Positions 33,501 to 48,616 of a DNA stretch of 64,000 nt are shown here, in pieces. The stretch comes from Kalmusia sp. IMI 367209 (lineage: Eukaryota > Ascomycota > Dothideomycetes > Pleosporales > Didymosphaeriaceae), in the NCBI GenBank assembly GCA_027946365.1, contig JAPEUQ010000002.1, positions 1,488,001-1,552,000 on the forward strand, in the 5' to 3' direction. Each line of letters opens with the position of its first letter. Positions within the stretch are counted from its first letter, which is position 1. The position numbers were made by a program, and so were the translations under genes. The notes under the pieces were generated by a model. That model had not been told where the DNA came from. It did not search any database and saw only the letters and a program-made list of their open reading frames with translations.

Positions 33501-35241
33501 CGCCCACACCCTGTCTGGCAGCCGATAACATGTCCACACTGCTGCTTGCTAACCCAATGCAAATTGTACAAGGCAAATAGACGCGGCGAGTGAAGGAGCG
33601 CAGGATCTTTCGCGGATTCTCACACGCGTGCCATGGAAATCCCAACCTTCCCATTCCCCAAAGCGATCAGTTCCGATGAATTGGTCAGGCTCGGGGCGTT
33701 GTCTGGGCCGGGGCACATGGGGGCGGGCTGGACTGGTCGGGGAGCGCAAAGCCTGGACTTTGCAGGCCCGTGGCTGAGGGTTGTGAGCTCGGTGCTTTGG
33801 CTGCAGTGCGGTGTGCGAAGTGGAAGGCGTGTTGAGCGGTGAGATGGTTCTGGGTGGCGGCGTTGGCGGAGCGGGGTGCATGCCAGGTATTGGGTGCAGC
33901 TGGCGAATGAAAAATCTTCGAGACGCATATTGGGAATGATTTTCGGGATAGGGGGGGAGAGCAAGGCCGTATTGTATGCAATGCGTTGTGCTGTTGTCAC
34001 TTCGTATATGTCCTGTTAAGTGGTCTGTGGGGGTTGCCCATGGGGGGAGGTTGTCTGCCTCGATGGTATACTATTCACCGGGTGCGGGCAGGATGCAGCG
34101 AATGGCCCCGACAACTTTTATGATCCGCACGGGGTACCTACTCCTCGAGCATTGGAGCTTTGCTGGGAGCCAGAGGAGGTGGGGACCGCCCATCCCGAAC
34201 TCCGTGCTGGAACCATCAGCTCTGGGGCTAGCGGTGAGAACGTGCCGTCCCTGCGTAGAGTGAATGCAACCGCACGTGCTACCCGTCTCTGTGCTCATCG
34301 TAATCTGACATCGCGTTGCGTTATGTTACATATAGGAGAAGGATTTCGCTAGCAACGCGTCAATGCGCGGTTGTACCTACTTGTTCTGTGCGTCGGACGA
34401 GGCAAAGGATTGCGGGTACGGTACGCATGCCATGTCAGCGGATCCTGAAACGCCTGCTGCGACTCGGAGTGAAGGATGAGCTGCTTCTTGGAGGAATTTG
34501 CTCTAGGATACTCCCACGCGCTGACGGGAGCTTCGCTCTGAGCAGAAGCCATCTTCGTCGCAACCACCCAACGGAACCACAGGCATACGTCCCACTCTAC
34601 GGTAGAAGCTTTTGTAACGTCATATGCAAACCCCTAGCAAAGTGGACCCAGCTGCGTGGCCATGCCCCATCTGATCTTCACTAGACCTGTCGATCATGTA
34701 ATTCACGTACATATTCGCGCAAACAAACTAGGTTGACGGCCGGATGTACACTTTCTCATTACAGGTTGACAATTCATCAAGGATAGAGTCATGTGTGTAT
34801 GCATATATGTGTTGTCAAAGCTCGTGACTCCAGCCGGGACAACAACCTGTCGCCAGGATCAGATTCGTTTCTCTAAGGAGGATGTGCTAACAGGTGGCTA
34901 CGTAATTTCGAGTATGCACGTTTCCAAGGCTGCTCACAGCCCACGTGTACAGCTCCAAAACTCACGGTGCTTGATGAATTTCTCACAACATCTTTCCTGA
35001 TTTGACGTAGAGGTACACGCGACGATCCCGTCAGCATCATCCGTATTCGGCACCGCATCCCGGTCCGCCCACGTGCGCTGCAGATCTCCATGGAATGAGG
35101 CGCGCAAACGAACCATGACATCTTCGTACCCTTCGAGTAGAAAGGGCGACACGTAGTGGCGACGACCGTGTGCCATCAAGCAGAGTGAGCGTGAAGTGGC
35201 ACGAGGAAATACAGGAGAAAGGAGAACGCGTGGTGTTTGTT

Positions 35242-35268
35242 GATGATGATGATGATGATGATGATGAT
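35242..35268. repeat. (GAT)9 microsatellite
   Basis: Nine perfect GAT triplets followed by degenerate GGT/GAT units, in non-coding DNA. Confidence 0.95.
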
Positions 35269-36251
35269 GTGGTGGTGATTGGTCTCGGCTTGAGTCGGAT
35301 TGGACGAGTGGGAGAGACGCGGGATGACCAGATTTGGCACTGGCCGCGGCGCAAGAGCGGAATCAGTCCGACAAGTGTGGGTGTCCACGGCGCGCGACGT
35401 ACGGATGCCGATTACGCATCTCGCCTGGAGCCCACCTCTAAAAGACAACCGCCGTTCATGTGCGTGATCAGATGGCGCGGTGGGGTGTGGGTGGAAATAG
35501 GGCTAAACGCGGATATCTGAAAGTGCCGCGTATGATGTGCTCGCAATCGGGCCTATTCCCCCTACTCGAATCCAAAACCGTCGGCCGGTGTAAGAATCCG
35601 ACACCTACACGAATTCCCAAACTTGTGTAAACATGTCAGTGACTATATAGCATTATATTGCGTATCCCCCGATAAGCGCTCACATACCCTCACACTTCCC
35701 AACAAGGAAAATCCCCAGACTGGTTCCCCTCATCGGGCTCCTCCGAACAGAACCTGAGCGGTCGTCTTCCCACGCATCTCCGCGCTGTACGCACGCAGCT
35801 GCGTTAAGCCGACGATTGGGCACCATGGGCGCTGCCTTTCTGCAGTAGTTAGCCGAATCGCACATGTACGCAGTGCGGTAGCCGTAGCGGTGAAGGCTGA
35901 GCAGGGAACCCCCCTTGAGCGGAGACGCTCAATTCATAACGCCTACGAAATGACTTGCCCATTTCGCTTATCGATTGGGCGGCACTGAGTATTGAGGGAA
36001 TATGCAGGAGTCGGAAAACGTTGTGTTCTGCTTCTGCGGAAATAAGCAAGTCATCGTAGACGAGGAGGAAGCCGCGCAATGAAAATTTTTTTTCTGCACT
36101 GCCTTGACGGTGAACGTCATACAAAATAGGCCAACGGGGTTTCTGCGACCGGCGCTTCTGCCAGTACCCTCGACATCCAAACGTACAGTGATGCTTTACT
36201 TGAATAGTTTGAACAACCCGTGAGGGTGTAAGCTGAACGAACGCCGTGATG

Positions 36252-36280
36252 AAAAAAAAAAAATAAAAAAAAATAAAGAA
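36252..36280. repeat. Poly-A rich tract
   Basis: Runs of twelve and nine A separated by single T residues, about 190 bp beyond the flbC-like stop codon. On the gene's strand this is poly-T and may lie in or after its 3' UTR. Confidence 0.9.
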
Positions 36281-36469
36281 ACGAGATCCCCTGGTCTCCG
36301 TCCCTGCTCCAGGTTGGGTATCATGCCTTCCAGAATCCTTGGCCCAGTGTAACAGATGCCCATCTGCTGGGACTCATTTGCCGTGTATCGCCGAACTCCT
36401 GATATGACATGCTCCTGCTGCGCCATGCTGCTCCTTTGTACAAATGATGAATGGTTCGTGCTGTTCTCC

Positions 36470-38155
<1,686 letters not shown>

Positions 38156-38620
38156 TGACGGACTGAGCCGATGCCAGCGAGGATACGAGTTTTGGGGGTT
38201 CCACGAAGCGATATGTAGACAAGAGGCTGTATGGTATGTGCTTTGGGTTATTCGCTGAGAAGTGGAGGATATATCGACTGGTACCGCCTGTGGTTGGGAG
38301 AGTTGGGGGGTTTACATATACACAGATCTGCGAATCGAAGGCTTTCCTACACATCCCGCGAATACAAGGATGCCGATGCTGTGGAGTATACGGAAAGGGC
38401 TAGGTACGGACAGGCTAGTCGGAGATCGAGACCAGCGTGATGCAGAGAGGGCGAGCTGCCATGCAGCCAAGCGGTGATGGAAAAGAGGGCTCAGAGATGC
38501 TCGGCATGAGGCAACTGTTTTAGTGAGGACCAGAAGGAGCATGGGCATTGCAAAGGGATCCCTGCCGTAAGGAGAGTGCCATCAGTGTGCATGTGCAGAT
38601 GGACAAGCGCGGCAGCGGAG

Positions 38621-38648
38621 CAGGGTTAGCAGGGTTAGCAGGGTTAGC
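38621..38648. repeat. (CAGGGTTAG)3 tandem repeat
   Basis: Three perfect 9-bp units. Each contains GGGTTAG, reminiscent of but not identical to the TTAGGG telomere repeat. Confidence 0.9.
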
Positions 38649-39773
38649 ATCTCAGCGTGTGCCCGCGACATCTTGATCCCTGATCGGAGACGGGACGGCG
38701 GCGTGGACCAGTGGAGTGAACAGGCGGTGGTGGCTGCGCCAGGGCTGGTATCGAGTTGCAGCATGTGGGGGTTTGCCATGGTGACGCTAGTCACGTCACA
38801 TTAGAAGGCTGTCCCGCCATGGCCCATTTCGCTGTGCAGACGCGCGAGATGGATTATCTCCGGCCGATGCCAGTGCGGCGTTTGGTGGAGGAAGGACTGC
38901 CGGGGTGCGGTGGTCGACAGATTGCAGGCGAGCCGCGGTGTCACTGGAGGCCGCCGCCGCCGCCATCAGCATTCTGGCTCTGGCTTCTAGCTACAAATTG
39001 GACGCAGACCGATGCATCCAGGCGCGTGGAGTGCCGGGGTTGGGCAGCACATCCTGGCGGGGATCTCGTCAGGAAGAGACGTGGAGGCTCTTGCTCGAAA
39101 CCGCCTCGTATGTTGCAAGTGGCAAGCAAGCTCCCACAGCAGCGCGTGGCTCGTCCAGCCGGCCGTCTCGAGTAAAGGCGGACGGCGGACACACGTGCAG
39201 GAGGCTGCGAGGTGAGCGCGACATATCAGCAAATGCAGACGGGCGCCGCCGCGGAGTGGAGTGAACGGCGGGCGACGGCAGCGCGGTCGGGAGACGGCGC
39301 CCGGCGCGCTGGCAGCGGCAGGCCAATACACGCGGGCGCTGAGGGGGACAGTCGGCGAGCAGTCGAGGCTGGTCGCGGGCGGCGGTTAGGTAATTGGAGA
39401 GAGGGAGAGGGGGTGGGCGTGCGCACTGGGGGTGTTTGGCAGCTCCCAAGGTGGGCTAGGATGGACGAGCGGCGTTGCGCATTGGGTGGGGCCCGTGAAC
39501 TAGGGCCTTGGCGCATCGTGACTTCTGGCGCCCCTGGCTTGTCAGCGCGGAACGCGAGCGGGAGCGTGCGGGCCTCGATTCCCTAAGACACAGCGCGCGG
39601 CGGCCTCGGGGGCTGCGATCCACCAGCCTGGGTCTCCCCGCCCGGACGGGTGCAAACAGACGCTCAGACGTGCGCGCCGTACCTGCATCCTCTCCCCCCT
39701 CCCTCCCCTCCTCTGCCCGTCCGAAGGCCAGACAGACGCCCTCACCGTTCCGCCCGCCTCACTCGCCCTGGAT

Positions 39774-39826
39774 CAGCAGCAGCAGCAGCAGCACCTCGAC
39801 CGCAACCGCAACCGCATCCGCATCCG
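39774..39826. repeat. (CAG)6 followed by CGCAAC/CGCATC hexamers
   Basis: Six CAG triplets and then short hexamer repeats in a C-rich non-coding tract. Confidence 0.85.
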
Positions 39827-42800
39827 CCCTCACCGTCTGGCCGCTCCTGGGACGGCCTGCATGTCGACAGACACCGGCGTGCGCGCCGGCAGCCGCGAGG
39901 CCCAGGATCGTCCGCCGCCGAGGCCCACCCCCCGTTGCGCACCGGCTGCGTAGATATCTGTGCCGACGACAAATGCCATTACTTTTCCGAAAAGCCCCAG
40001 TAGCGACCCAATCACCAGGCATCCCACGCTCCCGGATGGTCATCTCCCTGCTGCCACTGGCTCCGCGCCCACATCGCTGCCCCAGCCGCTACACCCTCGC
40101 GGGGCATACCTTCCTGCCTGCTTCGCGGCCATAGCCCAGACGGGCCACCTGCAGCGTCGCCGGCTCTGTTCGCATGCTGTTCCCTCTGCTCTGAAGGGTT
40201 ATCAAACACTAGCGCCCATGCCACACCTTCATCATCTCGTCACCCTCTGCAGCCCCGGTAACACCGGCACCGCAGTGCTCACGAGACGCCCCCGGGCCAC
40301 GGCCTATCGCCCACCACTCATCTGTCCGCCTCAGGCACGCCTTGCAGCTCTTGTGCTCTGCAACGGCGACCCAATACCACGGCTGAAGGCAGCCGCCATC
40401 GGGACTGCAGACGCCATTGCCCTTCGAGAAGACCAGACCAGGAGCCTCGCTTTCTCATTCACATCCCAGCACTGCCCCCCTGTCCTCGCTGTTTCTCGTC
40501 CCCCCACCACTTCGGCAGCGCCCTGAATACCCCAGACCGACCAAGGCGCTCCTGTTCATGCGTGTCCTGAAATAGACTGTTCAATCAACACTCAGCTCCC
40601 TCGGCCGTCTTGGGCAATGCAATATACAGATTCGGGTCCACGCGTCAGATTCACGCCCGTCGATGCAAGGGCCCTCCGATTGAGCATCCTGATGCGCTCC
40701 CAGATGAAAAACAATTTAAAAAAAACGACGTCGGAGCCATGTTCGCGCTTTGCGTCCAGAACAGGCCATGTCCTCGCCGTGCACCCAACGCTGAACGGCG
40801 ATCGAACTCGACGTCGTCACCGTACACCTCCGCTGGATGTTGGTGGTGACGTTGCATAGTGGTCCCCGAAACCAGCAGCGCCGGTCCTATTGGGGATTAC
40901 TGTCGTCATGTTGCATTCTCACAACGACCCCGAGCTGATGCATACACGATGAAGCAGCGACCGTTGGAGAAGTCATCTGACCCGCATACACGATCGATCT
41001 CATGGAGCACGACAGCAATCTCCCGATCCTCAAGCCAAGGCTCCAGTCGTGGAGATCGAGAGCACAGCTTGTTCATCGATTGGACCTGCAGTAGTGCCCA
41101 CGCTGAACGTGCGGTAGGAAGTACAGATCTCAGCCACGCTACCACGACTGGTGGTGGAGAAACAGGTCATGCATACAACTTCCATTCAGGAAAGACGTAT
41201 TTCTACAGGAACACATGTAACAGACTTGTCCGGCAAGCGTCCGAGGTATTAGAGAAGCCCCATTAGGAGATACATGACTAGATCCTCACAGCCAATCAGA
41301 AAATTCAACAGCAACCACAAAGAGACACACACGCTACTGACTCGACGAAGTCATAATGAATAGACATTGGCGATCAAGGAGTCAGTCGGTTTGTAATCTT
41401 CCCACTGACGTCGCTGTGGATCTACCCGAACGCGAAAGCTAGAAACCATCAGTTTTAACCCGGTCCCGGCCGACACTTTCGAATACCCAGTTCAAGACTG
41501 TTATCGGTATTTGCAAGATCGATGTCAGTTCCAAGCATCATAATCTGTTGGTGGGATGTGACCTTGACTCGCAAAACGTTACGGTTGAGGGGCGGGGTGG
41601 TCAACTGCTGCAGAGCGCGAACCCCCACGCATGCATCACGACCCTTCCTTAGGCCCCTACTGGCTGAGTGGCGGCCATGAGAATTTTCACTTAAGCCCAA
41701 CCAAGGCAGGCCTACGCACAATCACACCCGAAATTGCGCACGCGACTGCACGGTTGACTCCTACCACTATTCATCCCCTGCCCGTTGGAGATCATTACAA
41801 ATTGCTCGGTTTCGCACAAATGTCACTATGGTGTTTCCATTCGGGAGCTTATTTACATGTTGAATTCTGCATTAGAAGCTTTTTCGCTTATACGCGCGGC
41901 TGTAATGTTGTCGGGTGCCGGATGTTGTCGGTCTGGTCATGCGTGGCAGAAGTTCCAGAATCCTCAGTCCCGGTTTAGGCAACCCGCGTCTCTTCCCACG
42001 AGCAAAACGCCACAGTGTTGGCACCAACAGACCGAATAAATCCACCTTCCTATACGTGTTTACTATCGCGACAGGTATTGCGACATGCATCTACTATCTC
42101 CCCCGCGAATTTCAAACGGTCATCATGTTCTCGTCATTGGACAAAATGTTCCGGTGTCTACCGGAAGCTCTCAAACATTTCTGCCAGTACCAACGTCTCC
42201 CATGCAGTGCATGCAAAGCACTGCTGTTTGATCATTCACATTGCAGGTAGTGACCGCAACACAGCCACATGATCCAGTAAGAAGTCGGCCTGCCGCCAAT
42301 GCCTGCGAACAGACACGACGGCCACATCATGTCCAATCATGACTACCACACTGTACTGCTTCGAGACTAATCAAAGAATAATCGTACGATTGTCGTCTAT
42401 CCCAGTCCGCCCCATCTGCCGTGGTCACACCGTGGACTTGACCACTATCTCTTAGCTTTACGTGCCACACATACAAGAACATCAGATGCAGGAAGCCGAG
42501 AATTCTTGCAGACTCGAGGAAGTGAACTCTCGAAGAACATTGAATCCCAAAGGATCGTTACTTGACCATTTGATCCGCTCCTCGCCTTTTTCCCTAGAGG
42601 GCTTCTTGGACTGACGGCTAGGAATCCCTATCTACAAGGGGAATATCTACCGTTAGCTATGCCAGATGGTCCTATACTGACTTCCCTGGCCTTGGTTCTC
42701 CTGGGGTAGGATTTGGAACATTGTGAAAAGTTCTCCCGCAGATTCCCCAATGATGCATTCACCAGAAAAAACAGGAGTACGAATCAGGTTGCAGCCGTAT

Positions 42801-45800
42801 TACCCACTTCCGTGAACGATTTGTGAACCGTGTACCGAATTTAATGGGTAACGTTCAAACAGTTCAAATTCATGAACCACGCTGCTGAGTGTTGTTTCGC
42901 ATCAGCTTTCTTGAGCACCAGCTTCCAGCAGATTATTGTTGGGGTTTCATATCATGTACACCTAACATCGTCTAGGACAGGTCATGTATCAGGCGTTTCC
43001 AAACAACATTGAACTTCCCAATGTAGCTACTCAAGAACTCTATACCTCCAAGGCTCAGCTTGGTTGTCACTGCTCACCGGATGGCGCAGCAACAGACCGC
43101 ATGATGGTCTCGTACCAGCTTCAAAATACGAGTCCCACAAGCCCTTCGGGTTTCGAGTTCTTCATGTTGTTGCGATGGCTAATTTCCTTCACCGATGATG
43201 CCCGAGGAGTACAGTGCAACGGAGTGATGGTTGTTTCGTGACTGGATGCCGTGCACGTTGGCCAACGGCCATCGCCTCCAAGCATGCTGCGCAGGACGCG
43301 CAAATGCGATCGTTAGTACGATGACGATACTGACCGAGTGTAGATGCTGCTGCTACATTTCAAAAAGCGGATGACGAGGCAGATTTCTAGACTATGTTGT
43401 GTGGCAAGACGTTGAGCACAGTTCATCATGAGCGTCAGCATCCAAGTCTCCTACAGGCAAGGCAGCTCGCCCCATAACGCTGCACATTCTCTGAGCAACT
43501 CTTGTCAGAACCATGCATGGCAAGACAGCGCACGCTAATCCGCCATGTTCAATCTACGCCATCTGATGGACTTTATCGCTCATCTTGAACTCACTGAGGA
43601 AGACTTCAACAGGGCGGTGCACGAACTACAGCACGTGCCAGCAAGGAGCACCATGGACCTGGCAGTAAGGAAGGCAGCTTGCGTGGCCATTTTGTCTTCT
43701 TCTGGTAATATGGGCGAGCAGCTCAGCAATAGCCACTCACGATTCTGCGTCCATGCCACTGCGCTAGACTGTATGTTTCTGTTGGCCATGAAGATGCGCA
43801 TATTGAGAGATCAGCTGCAAGCAGGCATGAGAAGCTCCGTTGAGAGGTGATACGGGACAAGCCGTTACAGTCTCTCGATGAAGGCGCTGGGAACTTCCCG
43901 TCCACTTCTCGTCAACTCCAGCTGCTTTGTCACATCAGCCAAAAGTATGTACTTCCTTTGACCCAACAAAGTATTGACCAGTCAGCGAAGCAGAACAAAT
44001 CAGGAGGCAAACACCGTGAATACGAATGCGGTGTGCGTCCACAACGTATTCAGGTAATCTCTCCTCACCGTTCACGACCATTATGGCGGCATCCTCTTGC
44101 CACCACAGCGGCAGCCACACTCACCCAGCTACAGCAGAGTGCTCATCAGTTCCGTCTTAATATTCGCGGATGCGTACCCGGTGCCGCGAGCGCGCCTTCC
44201 CGGCACGCATCACAACGGCAGGCACGGTGCATGTCCAAAGCGTCGGGATCGGCTCCCGCCTTCTCCTGGGGCAAACTTTCGCTTCACTCTCCGTGCATCT
44301 TGTCTCCATACTCCATACCTCCTGCGTCGTCGTTTGCAGCCTCGTCTGCGCCGCTCAGCCGGAAAAAGCAGCGCCAACTTCCGCATACATCATATCGCCC
44401 CCGCCACCCTACGATTCTGACAGGTGCGCCGTGATTGTGCAGGGTTAGTGAAACCTCGTCACAGGGTTGCGAGGGTCGAAATCAACGTGCCTTGTCTATG
44501 CCACGCCCTGTACGTATTGTGCACACGACATCACAGAGCGCGCCTTATCAAGAGGTTCCAGGTCACCGCAACGGGAACACGCAAACGCATATCAAAATCG
44601 TAGGATCTCCGCGGCCCGCAGCTCGTTGTGCTAGCAGGGGCGTGCAGGATCTCAAATTTTGAGACCACGTTGGGGTGTATGTTTGTCGACCGGCCCACTG
44701 AAGCTGAGGCGAGCGCAGCGTCATGACGGAAACGCGGTAACCGGAGAATGGGCCCTCTAGTGGCGAGAAAGCGAACGCGACCCGGCGCCTTGGAGCCTCG
44801 CCACGCCAATCTGCAGGTACCCTCCAAACCGGCTTAGATTCATCTTGCTTTTCGCGAATCGGAACGCCTTGCAGAAACCAGTTACCACACACACGTCAAA
44901 TTAGTCTACCGAGCTCAAACACCATCGCTTACTTGTAACTCATTGCAGCTGCTATGCTCGTGATCAAACAAAAGGAGACGGGAGCGCGGGGGAAGGGTCA
45001 GACGACGCAAGAGATCTTGGATACGGGCCCACCGGCTTTCCGTTTCGAGCGAGCTGCATCTGAGATGTGACAGTACGCCTCCCCACACCAGTTGAACACC
45101 AGGGCCAGGCCTCTTGCGACTTTGTTCGCACCTCAAGGTGTGCACAGACTTGGCATTTGCTAATTTTGCGGCATGCGTGCAGGTTTCAGGCCGGTACGCG
45201 TCAAGTTGATGGCGACAAGTCTAGGGCTCCTGGTCAAGCACGACCTGTCACTTGTATCGACCCTCCACCCCACGCCTCCTGTGAATACGCGAGCCCAACG
45301 CTGCAGCTGAATGAGCGTCCAAAGCAGCCGTGTCTTAGTTCGCTTTATATTGCATTAAGTACGGCAACTGATAGGTCCGTCCCAGCCCAACCAATCTACT
45401 CGGCTGCGTCAATGGTTACACAAAGGACCCTGTATCTAAGCCCGTCTCGTAACCCCACACCATGAGCCTGACGCGAATCTTGCATATTCACTGTAATAGA
45501 TCTGCGGGCGCTCGCCCGCCCAGGCTTCTCAACACCATGACAGGGGTCGATGACGACCAAGCATCTCCGAAGACGAGATCTCTCACCTCTTTAGATCCGC
45601 TGCGGGTGCGTATTAGATCTCGCTAGCAGTCTGGGCCGGCATAATCATACGATGCTTGGTGGTCTGGTCTGGTCTGGACTTCTGGAGCAGCAGCCCTGCT
45701 TTCGTGCTGCAGGTTGCCTCTTGGAGAGAAAGAGAGAGCAAGTGGAGACCGCCTCGACAGGTCCGGGTTCCGGATCGATGTGCGAATATCGGCGCGATGA

Positions 45801-47069
45801 AGTATCCGAACACGAGATGACTAGGTCTTACGCTCCACTTCGGCGACTCATGTTGCAGATTGATCGTGATGTGCTCGCGGTGAGAAGTCACAGCTGCGGG
45901 TCCGCATGCCCCTGAGATCGGTTATCGAGCCGATGCGTTTGCCTATGTCTCTAATGCCCCCGCCTGGCGGTCCTTCGTGCAAATGAAGTCAAGTATTTCT
46001 TGGGTATCGGCTCGCTGGGACACTCCGCGATGCCTCGAGGGAATGGGCAACAAAGACTTGGCCTCGAGTGCGTAGCGATTATGGCTGAGCGCAGCTGGTC
46101 CTAGTGAACTCGTATCTCTTTCTTGAACCCATCACATTTGTTATCTCGTCGCATCTCTCACACGCATATTCGCCTATAACACTTTGTAGGACACATTCGC
46201 TGGCCTTGTGACAGTAGAAATACACTTCCTTCGACCATCACTTCGCCGGCTTTCCGCAAAATCGTCGGACTAGTATTCTCTCTGCTCCTGTATAGGATAT
46301 GCTGTAGAGACTTACTATCCTGTCTGCCGTAATGTAGTCTTCTTGTATCTATATTCTTGCTTCAATCTCACTGTGCCATAAATGCCGCGGATGACATCGT
46401 CACACTACTTCTCAATCAAAGCACACCACCACGCTGTGTATCACTGTTCGTTTACGTAGAGTCATGTATACTCAAAAGTGATTTGCGCTGCCATTTAAAA
46501 GTAGTGTGGTGGATCTTGTGTTGGAGCTATGCAAATGTAGGTAAATATAAGAGATCCAGGACGTGAAGAAATGACAGTGCGTGTCCGTCCCATCTGATGC
46601 AATTCCTTCAATCCAAAAGCCCCGAAATGTAAGACTCGTACCATACTGAATGTCACTGGGTGCTGCAATATATCGCAAGGGCTTTATATGGATGATTAAG
46701 TTAGATTAACAGGCAAGAATCTGGTCTCATCTCAGAAATTCAGGTTCACGGCTGCTACTTTGTATAGCGTTATCGCGTTCCGTGATACAGACGTAAACAT
46801 CTGGCCTTGTTTGTCGTTTTTGGTAGTGTGTAGGGCAGCATAACGCGAACAAATCCTTGCGATACATGGTAGCGTACTAGGATCACAGAAAAGGTTGGAC
46901 TGCTGCTGATTCTCCTCCACACAGATAGCCCTTCCACCCACACATTGCAAGCACCACCACACATCAAGAGACCCCTGCATAAGTCGGCATTTTCTCTGCA
47001 CAAGAATCCAGCTTACAAGGCCACGCATGCGCAGTGATCTAAGCCCTTAGCCATCCCCTCGCACACTAC

Positions 47070-48616
47070 CTAAGAACCCTCAGCCTCCACCCCTCGCAAA
47101 ACGATATCCTGACAGCGCCCCAAGAACCCATCCACCTCCTCCCTTCCGTGCCACGCACGATTATACGCCGCGCTCAAACGCAGCCTCCCTCCCACGTCCC
47201 CAAGAAGACCCCGAGCCCCGTCCCGAGCTCCTCCCCGCATACCCACGGATCACGCACGCTGAACGCACCGTGCCGCGGCGCAACGATCCTATCCACAACG
47301 CCCATGCTCGAGATGGAGACCGAGGGCGCCGGATTCGGTGGCGGCACCGGCACCTCATCTGGTGCGCGGCCCGCCGCGTGAGCGGCCGCGGGCGTGCGGA
47401 GCGCCCAGAAAGCGGGTGCCAGCTCGAGAGCCGATGGCGACGAGCGGATAGCTTCGTAGTACTCCTTCACGGCGTCGACGACGCGGAGGAACTCTGCTCT
47501 GGGTTGTGCCGCGGGGTCGACCGGCGAGGATGGTGTTTGCAAGTCGATGGCTAGGCTGGGGCCTGAGACGGAGTGGTAGACTGTTGCGGGGTGTTTAGGC
47601 GCGGCGTAGGGTCCTGTGCAGTTGGGTCGCTCGTTGACTAGGATGTAGCTTATGTAGCGCTTTGTCTTGGTCTGAGAGCTGGGTGCGTGCGTGTCGCGGA
47701 GGGCTAGGGCGATGGCGGCGTGGTACGCGTGTGTGACTGTTGCGCCGAGCTGCTTGCAGCCTTGCAAGATGGTTTGTGTCTCGGCTTGTGATATCTCTAT
47801 GCTTGTCCGCTGGTGCTTGCTGGGAAGCAGTGTTTCCTGGGCGAAGGGGACGGTCAGGAGGTCGAATTCCGTACGGAGAGTGACATTCTTGGTGACGACT
47901 TCTTGCAGGCGTTGCTGGCTGTTGGGAGGCAAGGTGGATGGGATCGAAGCGGCGACCCGGAGGGGTGGGCTCAGATTGCGGGCTTCGTCGCCGGCAGGTG
48001 GGAAGTGGACTGACTCTGGGTGATCGTAGAATCTGGCCGCGTGGGCCATCAGGTTGTTCAACAGGAGCAGAGTCCCAATGCCGTCCATGATGTCGTGAGG
48101 CGAGCGGATGACGAGATCTCGACGTACAACGCTATCGCTATCGGACTCCTTTGGCGACGATATGACGAAGAGTGTTGGATAGGCCGGTGCTGGGGGATCT
48201 GCGTTGCACCACTCCAGTCCAGATACATCCAGTTCCAACGGAACGAATGTGCGCTGTAGCCACGCGTCTGCCTCGGATACTGACGACGTGTCATCAAGTG
48301 GCCTATAAGACTTGATGTACCGTCGTCGCTCATGGTCGTACTCGACTCGAGAAGCGATTGTGGGATGGTCGTACCGGAGTTTCAACCAAGCCTGTGGGAG
48401 CGCTGCTTCAATCTTCGTCTCGATTTCTACTGAGGGCCAAGACCCGGGGACCTCTAGCGATAGAGTCAGAAAACCCGTGATGGCAAAAAACATGCGTCCG
48501 CTGCCTTTCCATGCTTCGGCAAGACATGTGTAGAAGTTTTCAGCCTCGTCGATGTCTCGTTGCCAGAGACTGCCATTCTTTCTCCAGGTATAATCGGGGT
48601 AAGATGATTCGGTCAT
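47070..48616 (-). CDS. HxxxDG acyltransferase, frameshifted near the C-terminus
   Basis: CoA-dependent acyltransferase with a condensation-domain-like fold; distant relatives include fungal trichothecene acetyltransferases, but the substrate is unknown. The uninterrupted frame covers 47174-48616 (480 residues). The active-site motif is HDIMDG (His174, Asp178), and the later DFG-like position falls in the GVFLG region near the end. The frame meets a stop at 47174-47176. An adjacent frame, open to a stop at 47070-47072, continues with residues that look like the family's normal C-terminal tail. The switch maps to a G/C run at 47184-47193 and is explained by one missing base. It is either an assembly error or a recent lesion. 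No cluster partners are visible. Confidence 0.75.

Larger units (their letters stand above)
30542..36469. other. Gene desert downstream of the flbC-like gene
   Basis: Almost 6 kb without a supportable gene. Numerous short frames exist on both strands but lack domains and follow local base skew. G-rich (31640-31990) and C-rich (32370-32600, 33330-33520) tracts on the + strand look like promoter or leader DNA without an ORF. Simple repeats occur at 35242 and 36252. No tRNA or 5S gene was found by eye. Confidence 0.5.
38156..47069. other. Gene desert upstream of the flbC-like gene
   Basis: Nearly 9 kb with no supportable gene. From 38.7 to 39.5 kb the + strand is G-rich; from 39.6 to 40.5 kb it is C-rich, a sharp strand-skew switch. 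The longest frames (39508-40134, 39960-40526) lie inside the C-rich tract and look compositional. A 306-nt frame at 43545-43850 has even composition but no domain I recognise. The 41-47 kb part is unremarkable. Confidence 0.5.

Noticed and set aside
33620..34000. Minus-strand frame of 126 codons
   Set aside because: Low-complexity Pro/Ser/Thr translation without domain or splice support.
34120..34240. Stretch containing CCCATCCCGAACTCCG, similar to a bacterial 5S rRNA segment
   Set aside because: The rest of a 5S gene (box A/C promoter, helix I ends) is absent, and fungal 5S differs at this position.
39508..40526. Overlapping frames of 208 and 188 codons on the + strand
   Set aside because: They lie wholly in a C-rich tract, are made of Pro/Arg/Ala/Ser, have no domain and no plausible splice partners. 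Compositional, not coding.
43545..43850. 101-codon frame with balanced composition
   Set aside because: No recognisable family, no nearby exons; kept only as a remark in the desert entry.
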